From Polaromonas sp. YR568 (GTDB lineage: Bacteria; Pseudomonadota; Gammaproteobacteria; Burkholderiales; Burkholderiaceae_C): 64,000 nt of DNA. This document shows, piece after piece, positions 9,654 through 18,549 of the stretch. A model generated the notes under the pieces. The model was not told the DNA's origin. It did no database searches and was given only the letters and a program-made list of their open reading frames with translations. The stretch covers positions 1 to 64,000 of the forward strand of contig CAMCUN010000009.1 of the NCBI GenBank assembly GCA_945878995.1, given 5' to 3'. Position 1 is the first letter of the stretch. Each line of letters begins with the position of its first letter. A program made the translations under genes and the position numbers.

Positions 9654-11189
9654 ATGAAAAAACTACTTGCCTCCCTGGCCTTGGGCCTGAGTCTGTTGAC
9701 CGGCGGCGCCGCTGCACTGGCGCAAGCGCCAGCGCCCGCGGCTGCTGCCCCCGCCGCGGCTGCCGCTGAAGCCAAACCGGCCGATGCAGCGCCGGCAACC
9801 GCTGCCCCTGCTGCTGCAACCGCAGCCGCCCCTGCCGAAGCCGCGCCCGTGCTGGTGCCCAACAAGGGCGACACCGGCTGGATGATGGTGGCCACTCTGC
9901 TGGTCATCATGATGGCCATTCCCGGCCTGGCCCTCTTTTACGGCGGCCTGGTGCGCAGCAAAAACCTGCTGTCCGTGCTCATGCAGGTGATGGTGACCTT
10001 CTCCCTGGTCTCCGTGCTGTGGGTGGTCTACGGCTACAGCCTGGCATTTACCGAGGGCAACGCCTTCTTTGGCGGCTTTGACCGGCTGATGCTCAATGGC
10101 ATTTGGGACAACGCGGCCGGCACCTTTGCCAACGCCGCCACTTTCAGCAAGGGCGTGGTGATCCCTGAGATCGCGTTTGCCGCCTTCCAGGCCACTTTTG
10201 CAGGCATCACCTGCGCGCTGATCGTGGGCGCTTTTGCAGAGCGCGCCAAGTTCTCTGGTGTGCTGCTGTTCATGGTGCTGTGGTTCACCTTCAGCTACGT
10301 CCCCATGGCCCACATGGTGTGGTTCTGGATGGGCCCTGACGCCTACGCCGCCAAAGAGGTGGTCGAAGAGATGACCTCCAAAGCCGGTTTCATTTGGCAA
10401 ATGGGCGCGCTGGACTTTGCAGGCGGCACCGTGGTGCACATCAACGCCGCTGTGGCCGGCCTGGTGGGTGCCTTCATGATTGGCAAGCGCATTGGCTATG
10501 GCCGCGAAGCCATGGCCCCGCACAGCCTGACGCTGACCATGGTGGGCGCCTCGCTGCTGTGGGTGGGCTGGTTTGGCTTTAACGCCGGTTCCGCCCTGGA
10601 AGCCAACGGCTTTGCAGCCCTGGCCTTCATGAACACCCTGATTGCTACCGCCGGTGCGGTGCTGACCTGGTGCATTGGCGAGGCGCTGATGAAGGGCAAG
10701 GCCTCCATGTTGGGCGCCGCCTCTGGCGCGGTGGCCGGTTTGGTGGCCATCACCCCAGCGGCTGGCAACGTCGGCGTGGGTGGCGGCCTGATCATTGGTC
10801 TGTTGGCCGGCTTTGCAGGTCTGTGGGGCGTGACCGCTTTGAAGAAACTGCTGGGCGCTGACGATTCGCTCGACGTGTTTGGCGTGCACGGCGTGTGCGG
10901 CATCTTGGGCGCCATCTTGACGGGCGTGTTCAACAGCCCCGCCCTGGGTGGCCCCGGCTACGTGGCCGACTGGGTCACAGCCACCATGGTGACCGCGGCC
11001 GACTACTCGATTGCCGACCAGGTGCTGGTGCAAGCCAAAGCCGTGCTGATCACGGTGGTCTGGTCCGGCGTGGTCTCCGTCATTGCTTACAAAATCGCCG
11101 ACCTCACCGTGGGCCTGCGCGTGACGGAAGAAGAAGAGCGCGAAGGCTTGGACATCAGCTCTCACGGCGAGACAGCCTACAACCGCTGA
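9654..11189 (+). CDS. amtB: Ammonium transporter
   Basis: Signal peptide, Ala/Pro linker, then GDTGWMMVATLLVIMMAIPGLALFYGGLVRSKN and other Amt family motifs. Confidence 0.96.
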   Translation: MKKLLASLALGLSLLTGGAAALAQAPAPAAAAPAAAAAEAKPADAAPATAAPAAATAAAPAEAAPVLVPNKGDTGWMMVATLLVIMMAIPGLALFYGGLVRSKNLLSVLMQVMVTFSLVSVLWVVYGYSLAFTEGNAFFGGFDRLMLNGIWDNAAGTFANAATFSKGVVIPEIAFAAFQATFAGITCALIVGAFAERAKFSGVLLFMVLWFTFSYVPMAHMVWFWMGPDAYAAKEVVEEMTSKAGFIWQMGALDFAGGTVVHINAAVAGLVGAFMIGKRIGYGREAMAPHSLTLTMVGASLLWVGWFGFNAGSALEANGFAALAFMNTLIATAGAVLTWCIGEALMKGKASMLGAASGAVAGLVAITPAAGNVGVGGGLIIGLLAGFAGLWGVTALKKLLGADDSLDVFGVHGVCGILGAILTGVFNSPALGGPGYVADWVTATMVTAADYSIADQVLVQAKAVLITVVWSGVVSVIAYKIADLTVGLRVTEEEEREGLDISSHGETAYNR

Positions 11190-11257
11190 TCCCCTGACCC
11201 CCCACCGGGAGGGCCGTGAAACCCCGGCCCATTGAGAATGTTTCCTTTGGATGTTCT

Positions 11258-11289
11258 GCCCGTCAGCCGCAAGCTGACGGGCTTTTTTT
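11258..11289 (+). terminator. Rho-independent terminator downstream of amtB
   Basis: GCCCGTCAGC-CGCAA-GCTGACGGGC followed by T7. Confidence 0.9.
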
Positions 11290-11326
11290 ATGGTTGCTCG
11301 CAGGTCTAGCGTGCGATTATTCCGCC

Positions 11327-11992
11327 ATGCCTTCTCAACCTGTGCCGCGACGCGCCATCTGCAAGCACTGCCTGCGGCCGCAAGCCACCTGCCTGTGCGC
11401 CCTGGCGCAGCCCACAGCCCACCGCACCGAGGTCTTGGTGCTTCAGCATCCGCAGGAGCAGCGCCACGCCAAGAACAGCGTGGCTCTGCTGCGCCTGTCG
11501 CTGGCGCACTGCGAGGTGGTGGTTGGCGAGCGCTTTGAGCCCGAGGTGCTGCAAGCCTTGTTGCATCGCCCGGGCCAGGACACCCGGCTGCTCTATCCCG
11601 ACGTGCCGGCTGCGCCCTCGCCCTTGACTCCCGAGACAGCCACGGGTATGCCCCTGCGGTTGGTGGTGATCGACGCCACCTGGCGAAAAAGCCTGCGCAT
11701 GTTGCTGGAGCACCCGGAATTGGCGGATCTGCCACGGCTGTCACTGGATGCGCCGGCGCCGACGCATTACCGGGCGATTCGCGCAGCGCGCCGGGCGGAT
11801 CAGGTGTCTACGCTGGAGGCAACAGTGCAGGCGTTGGCGATGGTGGAGAGGACGGACTTCAATGGTGTGCCGTTGCTTGATGCGTTTGAGAGATTTGTGG
11901 AAGGGGTGGCGGCGCGGCAGGGTGCGGACGCTGTAGAGCTCAGGTCAACGCTCCTGCAGTTTGGAGAAGCACCAGAATGCAACGATAAGTGA
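11327..11992 (+). CDS. DTW domain protein (TapT-like tRNA-uridine aminocarboxypropyltransferase family)
   Basis: CKHCLRPQATCLCA...LVLQHPQEQRHAKNS...LVVIDATWRKSLRM. Confidence 0.88.
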   Translation: MPSQPVPRRAICKHCLRPQATCLCALAQPTAHRTEVLVLQHPQEQRHAKNSVALLRLSLAHCEVVVGERFEPEVLQALLHRPGQDTRLLYPDVPAAPSPLTPETATGMPLRLVVIDATWRKSLRMLLEHPELADLPRLSLDAPAPTHYRAIRAARRADQVSTLEATVQALAMVERTDFNGVPLLDAFERFVEGVAARQGADAVELRSTLLQFGEAPECNDK

Positions 11993-12273
11993 CGGTTAAA
12001 ACCAAACGCACCACTCACGCTCGCCCAGACGCAGCAGTTCGTTCACTTGAGATGCTGGGCGCACTGCAGGCGGTTCTTTCACAAAGCGCCTCAGGCCTTC
12101 CCCTAGGACCAGAAGGCCGCATACTGCGACGCACTCCTGCCGTGCCGCATTGATCCGTCTGCCGCCTGCGCAGCCGGAACAAGGCCAGGGTCCGTTGACC
12201 GCTTACCGTGGAGCATCGGCTTGACCAGCACGTGGGCCAAGGGCTTGGAAGGACTAACTCAGCTTGTTTGGCA

Positions 12274-12567
12274 TCACCTGCGACGGCGCCAATAAGTTGG
12301 CCTGCGACGCATGTGCGCAATCGCAAAGATAACCAGCTCCTCAGGTTCGATACGGTAGACCACCGAGAACTTGAAGCCTTTCGGAAACACCCGGCGTGTG
12401 CCGAGTTTCCAGGTTGAACCGAGTTTTGGATGGGTTGCAGCAAGCGCTGTAGCTGCCTGGACGGCAAGACGGAAACGCTCGCCAAGCCCCTTCTCCCGCT
12501 CCTAGTAGTAGGCCAGCTGCTCAAGAAACTCTTTAAGAGCTTCCTCGAGGAACCTCACTTCCTTCAC
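12274..12567 (-). pseudogene. ParE/RelE-type toxin interrupted by an in-frame TAG
   Basis: Reverse-strand translation MKEVRFLEEALKEFLEQLAYY*EREKGLGERFRLAVQAATALAATHPKLGSTWKLGTRRVFPKGFKFSVVYRIEPEELVIFAIAHMRRRPTYWRRRR*; amber codon at 12502-12504; GTG start overlaps the antitoxin stop. Confidence 0.8.
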
Positions 12568-12794
12568 TGAGTCAGACGCCTCGCAGCCTCAAAGACTTCA
12601 GCGGCAGGTATCAGCCGAGCTTCGCCGCGTTCGTACTTGGCGATGCGGGAGGCCATCTCAGATTCCCATGAAGCCTGGATTTCGGGATCCGCGTCTTGCT
12701 CGACGGATTCGAGAAGCTCCTGGGCCAGTTGTGTGCGTTCCTCAATGGCCAGTTGCTTGGCCTTCTTGGAAAGTTCGTCTAGCAGAGCAGACAT
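12564..12794 (-). CDS. Addiction module component antitoxin (TIGR02574-like)
   Basis: MSALLDELSKKAKQLAIEERTQLAQELLESVEQDADPEIQASWESEMASRIAKYERGEARLIPAAEVF. Confidence 0.85.
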   Translation of the reverse strand: MSALLDELSKKAKQLAIEERTQLAQELLESVEQDADPEIQASWESEMASRIAKYERGEARLIPAAEVFEAARRLTQ

Positions 12795-13071
12795 GAGGGT
12801 TCTCCTAGATAAGTGCCGCATTTTAGGTGGGCGAGCGCTTGACGGCCCCTTGTGCCGTCTGACGTTTGAGGTGAGCGGCAGCTGGAGGCGCGCGCAGCGA
12901 GCCGTTGTAACGGCTGCTGATGCGTGAGTGTTCACATGATGAAACCGTAGCCGAATTTGCCGCCGATTCCTTGCGTTTTGGGCCGCTGTGATCCTGAATT
13001 GAATGGTTTGCTCTAAGCCTTAACCATGCATTGAGTAACTCACCAACTATATCGGCGAACCGACCACCCTC

Positions 13072-13800
13072 TCAAAAATCCCAGCTGTAACTCTCCGCCG
13101 ACGGCCGACAGGTGAACCACACTCGGCTGCGGGTCGCGCGGCAGATCCAGTCTTGCAGATGGCTTGGCTTGATGTGGCTCAAAGCCACGGGTTCGAGCAC
13201 GGCGGCGCACACAGCGCCGGGCTGACGCACAGAGCTGTAGCGAATCCACTGCACCTCACGTTGGCGGGCCTCCCGTGCCAGAGCCTGCGTTGCCAAATAG
13301 TCTTGCGGGTCGGTCCAGCGTGAGGCACTGGTGCTCCATGGGGGTGATGGCAAGTCGATTGCTACGCCCTTCAAGCCTGCGCGAAAAAGGGTGTGCCTAG
13401 ACACCAGCTCCCCCTCGCTCTTGGCCAAGCCCGCTGAATCCAGGATGAAGCGATAGCGCCAGTAGGCCAGCTCCGCGCACGCCGTTTGGATGGAGTCTGC
13501 GCCGTACCAGACGCCGGGAGCGTTGGCGGCCCTGAATCGGCTTGCGCGTCCAGAGGTGTAACGAAACGGCGTGAACAACAAGTAGTGCAGGCCCTCACTC
13601 TGCGCCGCCTTGGCGGGCTTGGAGGCTTCCAGCATTTCCTCCAAAGCGTCGAGTTCCTCGGGGCTGTCCACCAGACGGGCGGTGGCAATGTCGGTTTGGG
13701 ACTCCACGCCTCGCCACACCGTCATGGCCATGGGCGCTGCAGCAGCGAACCAGGCGTCTTGCCAAGCAGAGGGCTCAGCTGGGCTGATCGACAAACTCAT
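13072..13800 (-). CDS. RES domain toxin (Xre-RES / ParT type)
   Basis: VWRGVES...LHYLLFTPFRY....SRFRAANAPGVWYGADSIQTACAELAYWR; next to an Xre/MbcA-like antitoxin. Confidence 0.88.
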   Translation of the reverse strand: MSLSISPAEPSAWQDAWFAAAAPMAMTVWRGVESQTDIATARLVDSPEELDALEEMLEASKPAKAAQSEGLHYLLFTPFRYTSGRASRFRAANAPGVWYGADSIQTACAELAYWRYRFILDSAGLAKSEGELVSRHTLFRAGLKGVAIDLPSPPWSTSASRWTDPQDYLATQALAREARQREVQWIRYSSVRQPGAVCAAVLEPVALSHIKPSHLQDWICRATRSRVWFTCRPSAESYSWDF

Positions 13801-13811
13801 TGGCGCCTTTC

Positions 13812-14186
13812 TTAACTGGGAGCCCTCATCACGTCCAAGTAGGCCAGCACCCGCAGCAGACCATCAACTTTCTTGACCAGCTGCAAGGGCACGCCGTTGA
13901 GTTCGCGGTTGCTGGTGCTCATCCACAACTTGCGCTTGTCGTCATCGCCCCCCACCAGGGCATCCAGGGAACGAAAGGTCCGCACCAGCAGCAAAGCGAG
14001 TTCTCCTGGCTTGCCCTCTGGGTCTATGCCCGTCTCGGCTTTCTTGATGCGAGACACCGTCGGCTCACTCAAGCCGATGACCTCGGCCAAGGCTTTACCG
14101 CTCAGGCCCAGCCCCTCAGCCGCTCTCACCGTGGCCTTGCCCAGGACCATGTCCTTGTCAACCGCCCGCACTGCACTGGCTTGCAT
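13812..14186 (-). CDS. Antitoxin of the Xre/MbcA/ParS family (DUF2384-like)
   Basis: HTH LSGKALAEVIGLSEPTVSRIKK; C-terminal LALLLVRTFRSLDALVGGDDDKRKLWMSTSNRELNGVPLQLV. Confidence 0.88.
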   Translation of the reverse strand: MQASAVRAVDKDMVLGKATVRAAEGLGLSGKALAEVIGLSEPTVSRIKKAETGIDPEGKPGELALLLVRTFRSLDALVGGDDDKRKLWMSTSNRELNGVPLQLVKKVDGLLRVLAYLDVMRAPS

Positions 14187-14202
14187 AGGAGTCCTTCATC
14201 AG

Positions 14203-14215
14203 TCCGAATTTCGGA
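14203..14215. promoter_or_regulatory. Palindrome TCCGAA-T-TTCGGA, candidate operator for the Xre-RES module
   Basis: Perfect 6+1+6 inverted repeat 17 bp upstream of the antitoxin start. Confidence 0.5.
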
Positions 14216-14473
14216 TTTCTATTGAAAGAATTTTATCCGTAAATGTATATTTTTAGTGCAGTAAATCGTCAAAGGGAGTTTTAACCGGGGGCTTCTGAAG
14301 ACTTTTCTTGGACACCCGATTCTTCCCCGTGATTGCTCAGGAGTTTGCAAAAAATCGCCTTTAAAGCTTGCGGTTAACGCATGCCGGAGCACACAAGCCC
14401 TAAAGTAGCCCCAAGGGTCGGCCTCATCGGCAAGCCCATGTTACGGTTGCCCCCTACCCCCCAGGAGCCCAAA

Positions 14474-14857
14474 ATGCCGCGCCATGTTCTAGATGAGTCT
14501 TTTGTCCACAGCGTCATACGCCGCCAAGTGGCCAGCTGGAATGAACCCACGGTGAGCGAAGTGCAAAAAGCCGTGGCCGCCAACGATGTGGTGGTGGTGG
14601 GCATGAAGCAGAACCCGTACCCGGCCAAGGCTTGCAAGGCTTTGGAGGCGGTGGGCCAGCCCTTTGTGTACCTGGAGTACGGCAACTACTTTTCAATGTG
14701 GAAGCCGCGGACCGCGCTCAAGATGTGGTCGGGCTGGCCGACGTTTCCCATGGTGTTTGTCAAAGGCACGCTGGTGGGTGGCGCAAGCGAGTTGCAGGCC
14801 TTGATGGCCTCGGGCGAGCTTCAGCGGATGTTGCGGGCCGAGGCCACCCCAGGCTGA
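14474..14857 (+). CDS. Glutaredoxin-related protein
   Basis: VVVVGMKQNPYPAKACKALEAVGQPFVYLEYGNYFSMWKPRTALKMWSGWPTFPMVFVKGTLVGGASEL. Confidence 0.8.
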   Translation: MPRHVLDESFVHSVIRRQVASWNEPTVSEVQKAVAANDVVVVGMKQNPYPAKACKALEAVGQPFVYLEYGNYFSMWKPRTALKMWSGWPTFPMVFVKGTLVGGASELQALMASGELQRMLRAEATPG

Positions 14858-14917
14858 TGCGCGCTGGGCCGCAGCGAAGCTGCCGAAGTCTTGGTTTGGT
14901 GGCTTGACTGACCCAGG

Positions 14918-15241
14918 TCACAAGACCGCTTCAAGCCCCTTGCGATCGAGCAGGTTCAGCAGTTTGAGGGAGGGGCCGCTGGGGTGTTTTTCTCCAATTT
15001 CCCATTTGCGCACCGTCGATGCGCTGGTGTTGAGCACCGAAGCGAGCACGGCCTGGCTCACATTGACCCGCTCGCGCAAGGCACGAATTTGGTCAGCCGC
15101 ATAGGGCGGGATGGGGTCCAGGCACAAGGGGTCGATCTTGCGCTGCTTGCGCTTGTCGATGAAGCCCAAACTTTGCAAGTCTTGGGCGGTCTCGTGCACG
15201 ACCTCCAAGATGCGGCTCTTGGGCGCGGTCTTAACAGTCAT
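14918..15241 (-). CDS. HTH antitoxin, HigA/NadS-like
   Basis: IRALRERVNVSQAVLASVLNTSASTVRKWEIGEKHPSGPSLKLLNLLDRKGLEAVL; overlaps the upstream toxin ORF. Confidence 0.88.
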   Translation of the reverse strand: MTVKTAPKSRILEVVHETAQDLQSLGFIDKRKQRKIDPLCLDPIPPYAADQIRALRERVNVSQAVLASVLNTSASTVRKWEIGEKHPSGPSLKLLNLLDRKGLEAVL

Positions 15242-15608
15242 GGCATATCTCTTCTAAAATGCCGTTGTCCACGGCGACATGCAATTGAGGGGCCGACAGC
15301 GCCAGCAAGTCTGCTGCCAGCGATTGAAGGGCTTCCAGTTCAGTGGTCGAGATGGTCGCTCTTTCGTTCTTTTCAAACCCGAAGACAAAAAACCAGAGCT
15401 TTGCCTTCCGGGTGGCGACCAATGTGCGCACGCCGCCGCTCTTTCCGCGCCCAGGCAGTGCAACACGCTTTTTCACAACATGGCCACCCAAGTCGGCATC
15501 AAGCAGTCCCTGCGCCATTTCATCCACGGCCAGACACAAGGCTGCGTCCGTCAGCGTGGTTTTACGCATCCATCGATTGAAATGACGGGTTTTGAAAACT
15601 CGGCGCAT
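15231..15608 (-). CDS. RelE/HigB-type toxin
   Basis: MRRVFKTRHFNRWMRKTTLTDAALCLAVDEMAQGLLDADLGGHVVKKRVALPGRGKSGGVRTLVA...WFFVFGFEKNERATIS. Confidence 0.88.
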   Translation of the reverse strand: MRRVFKTRHFNRWMRKTTLTDAALCLAVDEMAQGLLDADLGGHVVKKRVALPGRGKSGGVRTLVATRKAKLWFFVFGFEKNERATISTTELEALQSLAADLLALSAPQLHVAVDNGILEEICHDC

Positions 15609-15618
15609 TTTAATACTG

Positions 15619-15633
15619 TGTCACTTAGTGGCA
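15619..15633. promoter_or_regulatory. Near-palindrome TGTCACTTAGTGGCA, candidate HigA-type operator
   Basis: Inverted repeat with one arm mismatch, directly upstream of the toxin-first TA operon. Confidence 0.4.
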
Positions 15634-15794
15634 TAGAAAATAATGCGTCTTGTAAACCGCTTCTTCTCCACAAACCAGGCTGCCCGCCATCGGCACAAGC
15701 CTGGGGACTAACAAAAGCTGCATGACATGGTCTGATGGTTTTCCAGCCCTGACTTGCCAATGCCCGTGGCTCATTAAAAGCTCCAGGTGCCAAC

Positions 15795-15910
15795 CCTGCC
15801 CTTGACCTTTGACGATCAGGACGAGCCCGCCCGCGCCCCCCGGTAGATTGAAGACTGGCTCACCGTCATCGTGCTGGCGCGGCTGGCCCTCATCACTTTT
15901 GCCAATGCAT
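15795..15910 (+). pseudogene. Possible N-terminal remnant of a TRAP transporter small permease (DctQ)
   Basis: Frame reads LTFDDQDEPARAPR*IEDWLTVIVLARLALITFANAW, like DctQ N-termini; in-frame TAG at 15844-15846, and nothing recognisable after about 15910. Confidence 0.4.
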
Positions 15911-16071
15911 GGTGCGCTAGTTCACCAGCCCGTCTTTGGCCCGACAAAAACCGGCTGCCCTTGTGGCAGGGGTTTTCGCCTGGCCCGGCTGTGCACTGCC
16001 TCAAAAACGGCATGCCTTTTGTTCAAAAAATTCAGCCTGTCGACCAGGTGGCCCCAATTACCATCGTGGCC

Positions 16072-17244
16072 ATGGCAACACCTGAAGAACTCACCGCGTA
16101 TTGGTCCACGCGAATACAGTCCTGCGCCACGCAAGGCCAGCACCTGCGCGTGCGTGGCGGCGGCACCAAGGATTTTTATGGCGAACCCTCCAAGGATGAA
16201 GGCGAAGCTGGGACTGAGGTTTTGGACACCCGGCCGCTACAAGGCATCTTGAGCTACGAGCCCAGCGAGCTGGTGGTCACGGCTTTGGCCGGCACGCCGC
16301 TGGCTGAGCTGGAGGCGGCTCTGGCGAGAGAAGGCCAGGCGCTGGCCTTTGAGCCGCCGCACTTTGGCAGTGGCGCGACGGTGGGCGGCGCGGTGGCCAG
16401 TGGCTTGGCGGGCCCGGCCCGCGCCAGTGTGGGTGGGGTGCGCGACTTTGTGCTGGGCGTGCGGCTCATCAACGGCCGGGGCGAGTTGCTCACTTTTGGC
16501 GGCCAGGTCATGAAGAACGTGGCCGGCTATGACGTCTCGCGCCTGATGGCCGGATCGCTGGGCACGCTGGGCGTGCTGGTGGATGTCTCGCTCAAGGTGC
16601 TGCCACTGGCCGTGTGTGAGGCCACGCTGATGTGCGCGGGGGTGGCGCAGCAGGCGGCGCTGGACCTGCTCAACCGGTGGGGCGGCCAGCCCCTGCCCTT
16701 GAATGCGAGCTGCTGGGTGCGCGACGACAGCGCCAGCCCGGTGCAAGACTATCTGTTCATTCGCCTGCGCGGTGCGGTGGCGGCGGTGGAGGCGGCCATC
16801 CCGCGCCTGCAGGCCGACGTGCAGGCGGTGGGCGGGCGCGTGACGCTCATGGACAACGCGCAGGCCGGCGCTGACTGGCAGGCCTGCCGTGATCAAACCC
16901 TGCCGTTTTTCACACCGCCTTCGCCCGAGTTGTGCCTGTGGCGCTTGTCGCTGCCGCAGACCGCGCCGGCGCTGGACCTGCCCTGGGCGGCCTTGGTGGA
17001 GTGGCACGGCGCTTTGCGCTGGTTGTGGGCGCCCGCCTCGGCAGGCGCGCAGCTGCGCGCGCTGGCCCAGCAGCTGGGCGGCCACGCCACGCTGCAGCGT
17101 GCCAGCCTGGCCGCAGGAGATGCCGACAAACTGCTGGCAGGCGTGTTCACGCCGCTGGCGCCCGTGCAAGAGCGCATACAGCGTGCGCTGCAACAACAAT
17201 TTGATCCGGCGGGGGTGTTTGCCACCGGCCGTGGGGGCCTTTGA
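16072..17244 (+). CDS. glcE: Glycolate oxidase subunit GlcE (FAD-binding)
   Basis: LRVRGGGTKDFYG...PPHFGSGATVGGAVASGLAGPARASVGGVRDFVLGVRLINGRGE. Confidence 0.93.
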   Translation: MATPEELTAYWSTRIQSCATQGQHLRVRGGGTKDFYGEPSKDEGEAGTEVLDTRPLQGILSYEPSELVVTALAGTPLAELEAALAREGQALAFEPPHFGSGATVGGAVASGLAGPARASVGGVRDFVLGVRLINGRGELLTFGGQVMKNVAGYDVSRLMAGSLGTLGVLVDVSLKVLPLAVCEATLMCAGVAQQAALDLLNRWGGQPLPLNASCWVRDDSASPVQDYLFIRLRGAVAAVEAAIPRLQADVQAVGGRVTLMDNAQAGADWQACRDQTLPFFTPPSPELCLWRLSLPQTAPALDLPWAALVEWHGALRWLWAPASAGAQLRALAQQLGGHATLQRASLAAGDADKLLAGVFTPLAPVQERIQRALQQQFDPAGVFATGRGGL

Positions 17245-18476
17245 TGCAAACCAATCTCGCCTCCCAGTACCAGGGCACGGCCGAAGGCCGCGAGGCCGAA
17301 GCCATTTTGCGCAAGTGTGTGCACTGCGGTTTTTGCAGCGCCACCTGCCCCACCTACCAGCTGCTCGGCGACGAGCTCGACAGCCCGCGCGGGCGCATTT
17401 ACCTCATCAAGCAGGTGCTCGAAGGGGCCACGCCCACGCGCAAAACCCAGCTGCACCTGGACCGCTGCCTGACCTGCCGCAATTGCGAGACCACATGCCC
17501 CAGCGGCGTGCAGTACGGCCACTTGGTGGACATTGGCCGCCAAATCGTGGACGAGCAAGTACCGCGCCCTGCGGCAGAAAAAACCGTGCGCTGGCTGCTC
17601 AAAGAGGGCCTGCCTTCGCCGCTGTTTGCCCCGGCCATGAAGCTGGGCCAAAGCGTGCGCGGCCTGCTGCCGGCATCGCTCAAGGCCAAGGTGCCCGCGC
17701 CCCAAGATGCAGGCGCCTGGCCCACCCGCACGCACGCCCGAAAGGTGCTCATGCTCACGGGTTGCGTGCAGCCGTCCATGCAGCCCAACATCAACACGGC
17801 CACCGCCCGGGTGCTGGATGCCTGCGGCATTCAGGCCGTGGTCGCACCCGAGGCCGGTTGCTGCGGCGCGGTCAAGTTCCACTTGAACGACCAAGAAGGC
17901 GGCAAATACCACATGCGCGCCAACATCGACGCGTGGTGGCCGTTGGTGGAGCGCGGCGAAGTGGAGGCCCTGGTGATGAACGCCTCGGGCTGCGGCGTCA
18001 TGGTCAAGGACTACAGCCATGTGCTGCGGGATGACCCAGCCTACGCTGCCAAGGCCGAGCGCATCAGCGCCCTCACGCGGGACTTGAGCGAGCTGCTGCC
18101 CGAGCTGGTGCCGGCCCTTCAAGCCCAACTCTCCAGCCAGCGCCCGGGCACCTTGGCTTACCACCCGCCTTGCACCTTGCAGCACGGCCAGCAATTGCGC
18201 GGCGGCGTGGAGGCGAGCTTGACGGCCTTGGGCTTTGTCATTGGCGTGGCCCGGGCCGAGCCGCATTTGTGCTGCGGATCGGCGGGCACCTATTCGGTGC
18301 TGCAGCCCGAGATCGCCTACGTGCTGCGCGACCGCAAGCTCAAAAACCTGTCAGAGCTGCAGCCCCAAGCCATTGTGTCGGCCAACATCGGCTGCATCAC
18401 CCACCTGCAAAGCGGCACGGCCACGCCGGTGCGGCATTGGATAGAGGTGATTGATGAGGCGCTTGGGACCGCCTGA
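17244..18476 (+). CDS. glcF: Glycolate oxidase iron-sulfur subunit GlcF
   Basis: Two CxxCxxC motifs (CVHCGFCSATCPTY; CLTCRNCETTCPSGV), C-terminal CCG motifs; ATG overlaps the glcE stop. Confidence 0.95.
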   Translation: MQTNLASQYQGTAEGREAEAILRKCVHCGFCSATCPTYQLLGDELDSPRGRIYLIKQVLEGATPTRKTQLHLDRCLTCRNCETTCPSGVQYGHLVDIGRQIVDEQVPRPAAEKTVRWLLKEGLPSPLFAPAMKLGQSVRGLLPASLKAKVPAPQDAGAWPTRTHARKVLMLTGCVQPSMQPNINTATARVLDACGIQAVVAPEAGCCGAVKFHLNDQEGGKYHMRANIDAWWPLVERGEVEALVMNASGCGVMVKDYSHVLRDDPAYAAKAERISALTRDLSELLPELVPALQAQLSSQRPGTLAYHPPCTLQHGQQLRGGVEASLTALGFVIGVARAEPHLCCGSAGTYSVLQPEIAYVLRDRKLKNLSELQPQAIVSANIGCITHLQSGTATPVRHWIEVIDEALGTA

Positions 18477-18505
18477 ATCATTCAGGCCGCGAGCCGCAAA
18501 AGGCG

Positions 18506-18529
18506 TAAAAAAACCCCTCGAAAGGGGTT
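18506..18529 (-). terminator. Hairpin terminator for the minus-strand small ORF
   Basis: AACCCCT-CGAA-AGGGGTT, with a T run on the minus strand. Confidence 0.75.
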
Positions 18530-18549
18530 GATGCTGCAAGCGAGAAGAA

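Noticed and set aside
9663-11744. 693-aa minus-strand ORF opposite glnK-amtB/DTW genes
   Set aside because: Antisense shadow ORF of high-GC coding DNA, His/Gln/Gly-rich with no domain; the opposite frames are well-supported genes.
12001-12273. Stretch downstream of the DTW gene, possibly a degraded gene
   Set aside because: All frames are short or interrupted and no family could be recognised.
11993-14300. Possible integron cassette array around the TA modules
   Set aside because: TA cassettes are common in integrons and some intergenic stretches (about 12830-12930) look attC-like, but I could not find paired R/L simple sites or an integrase.
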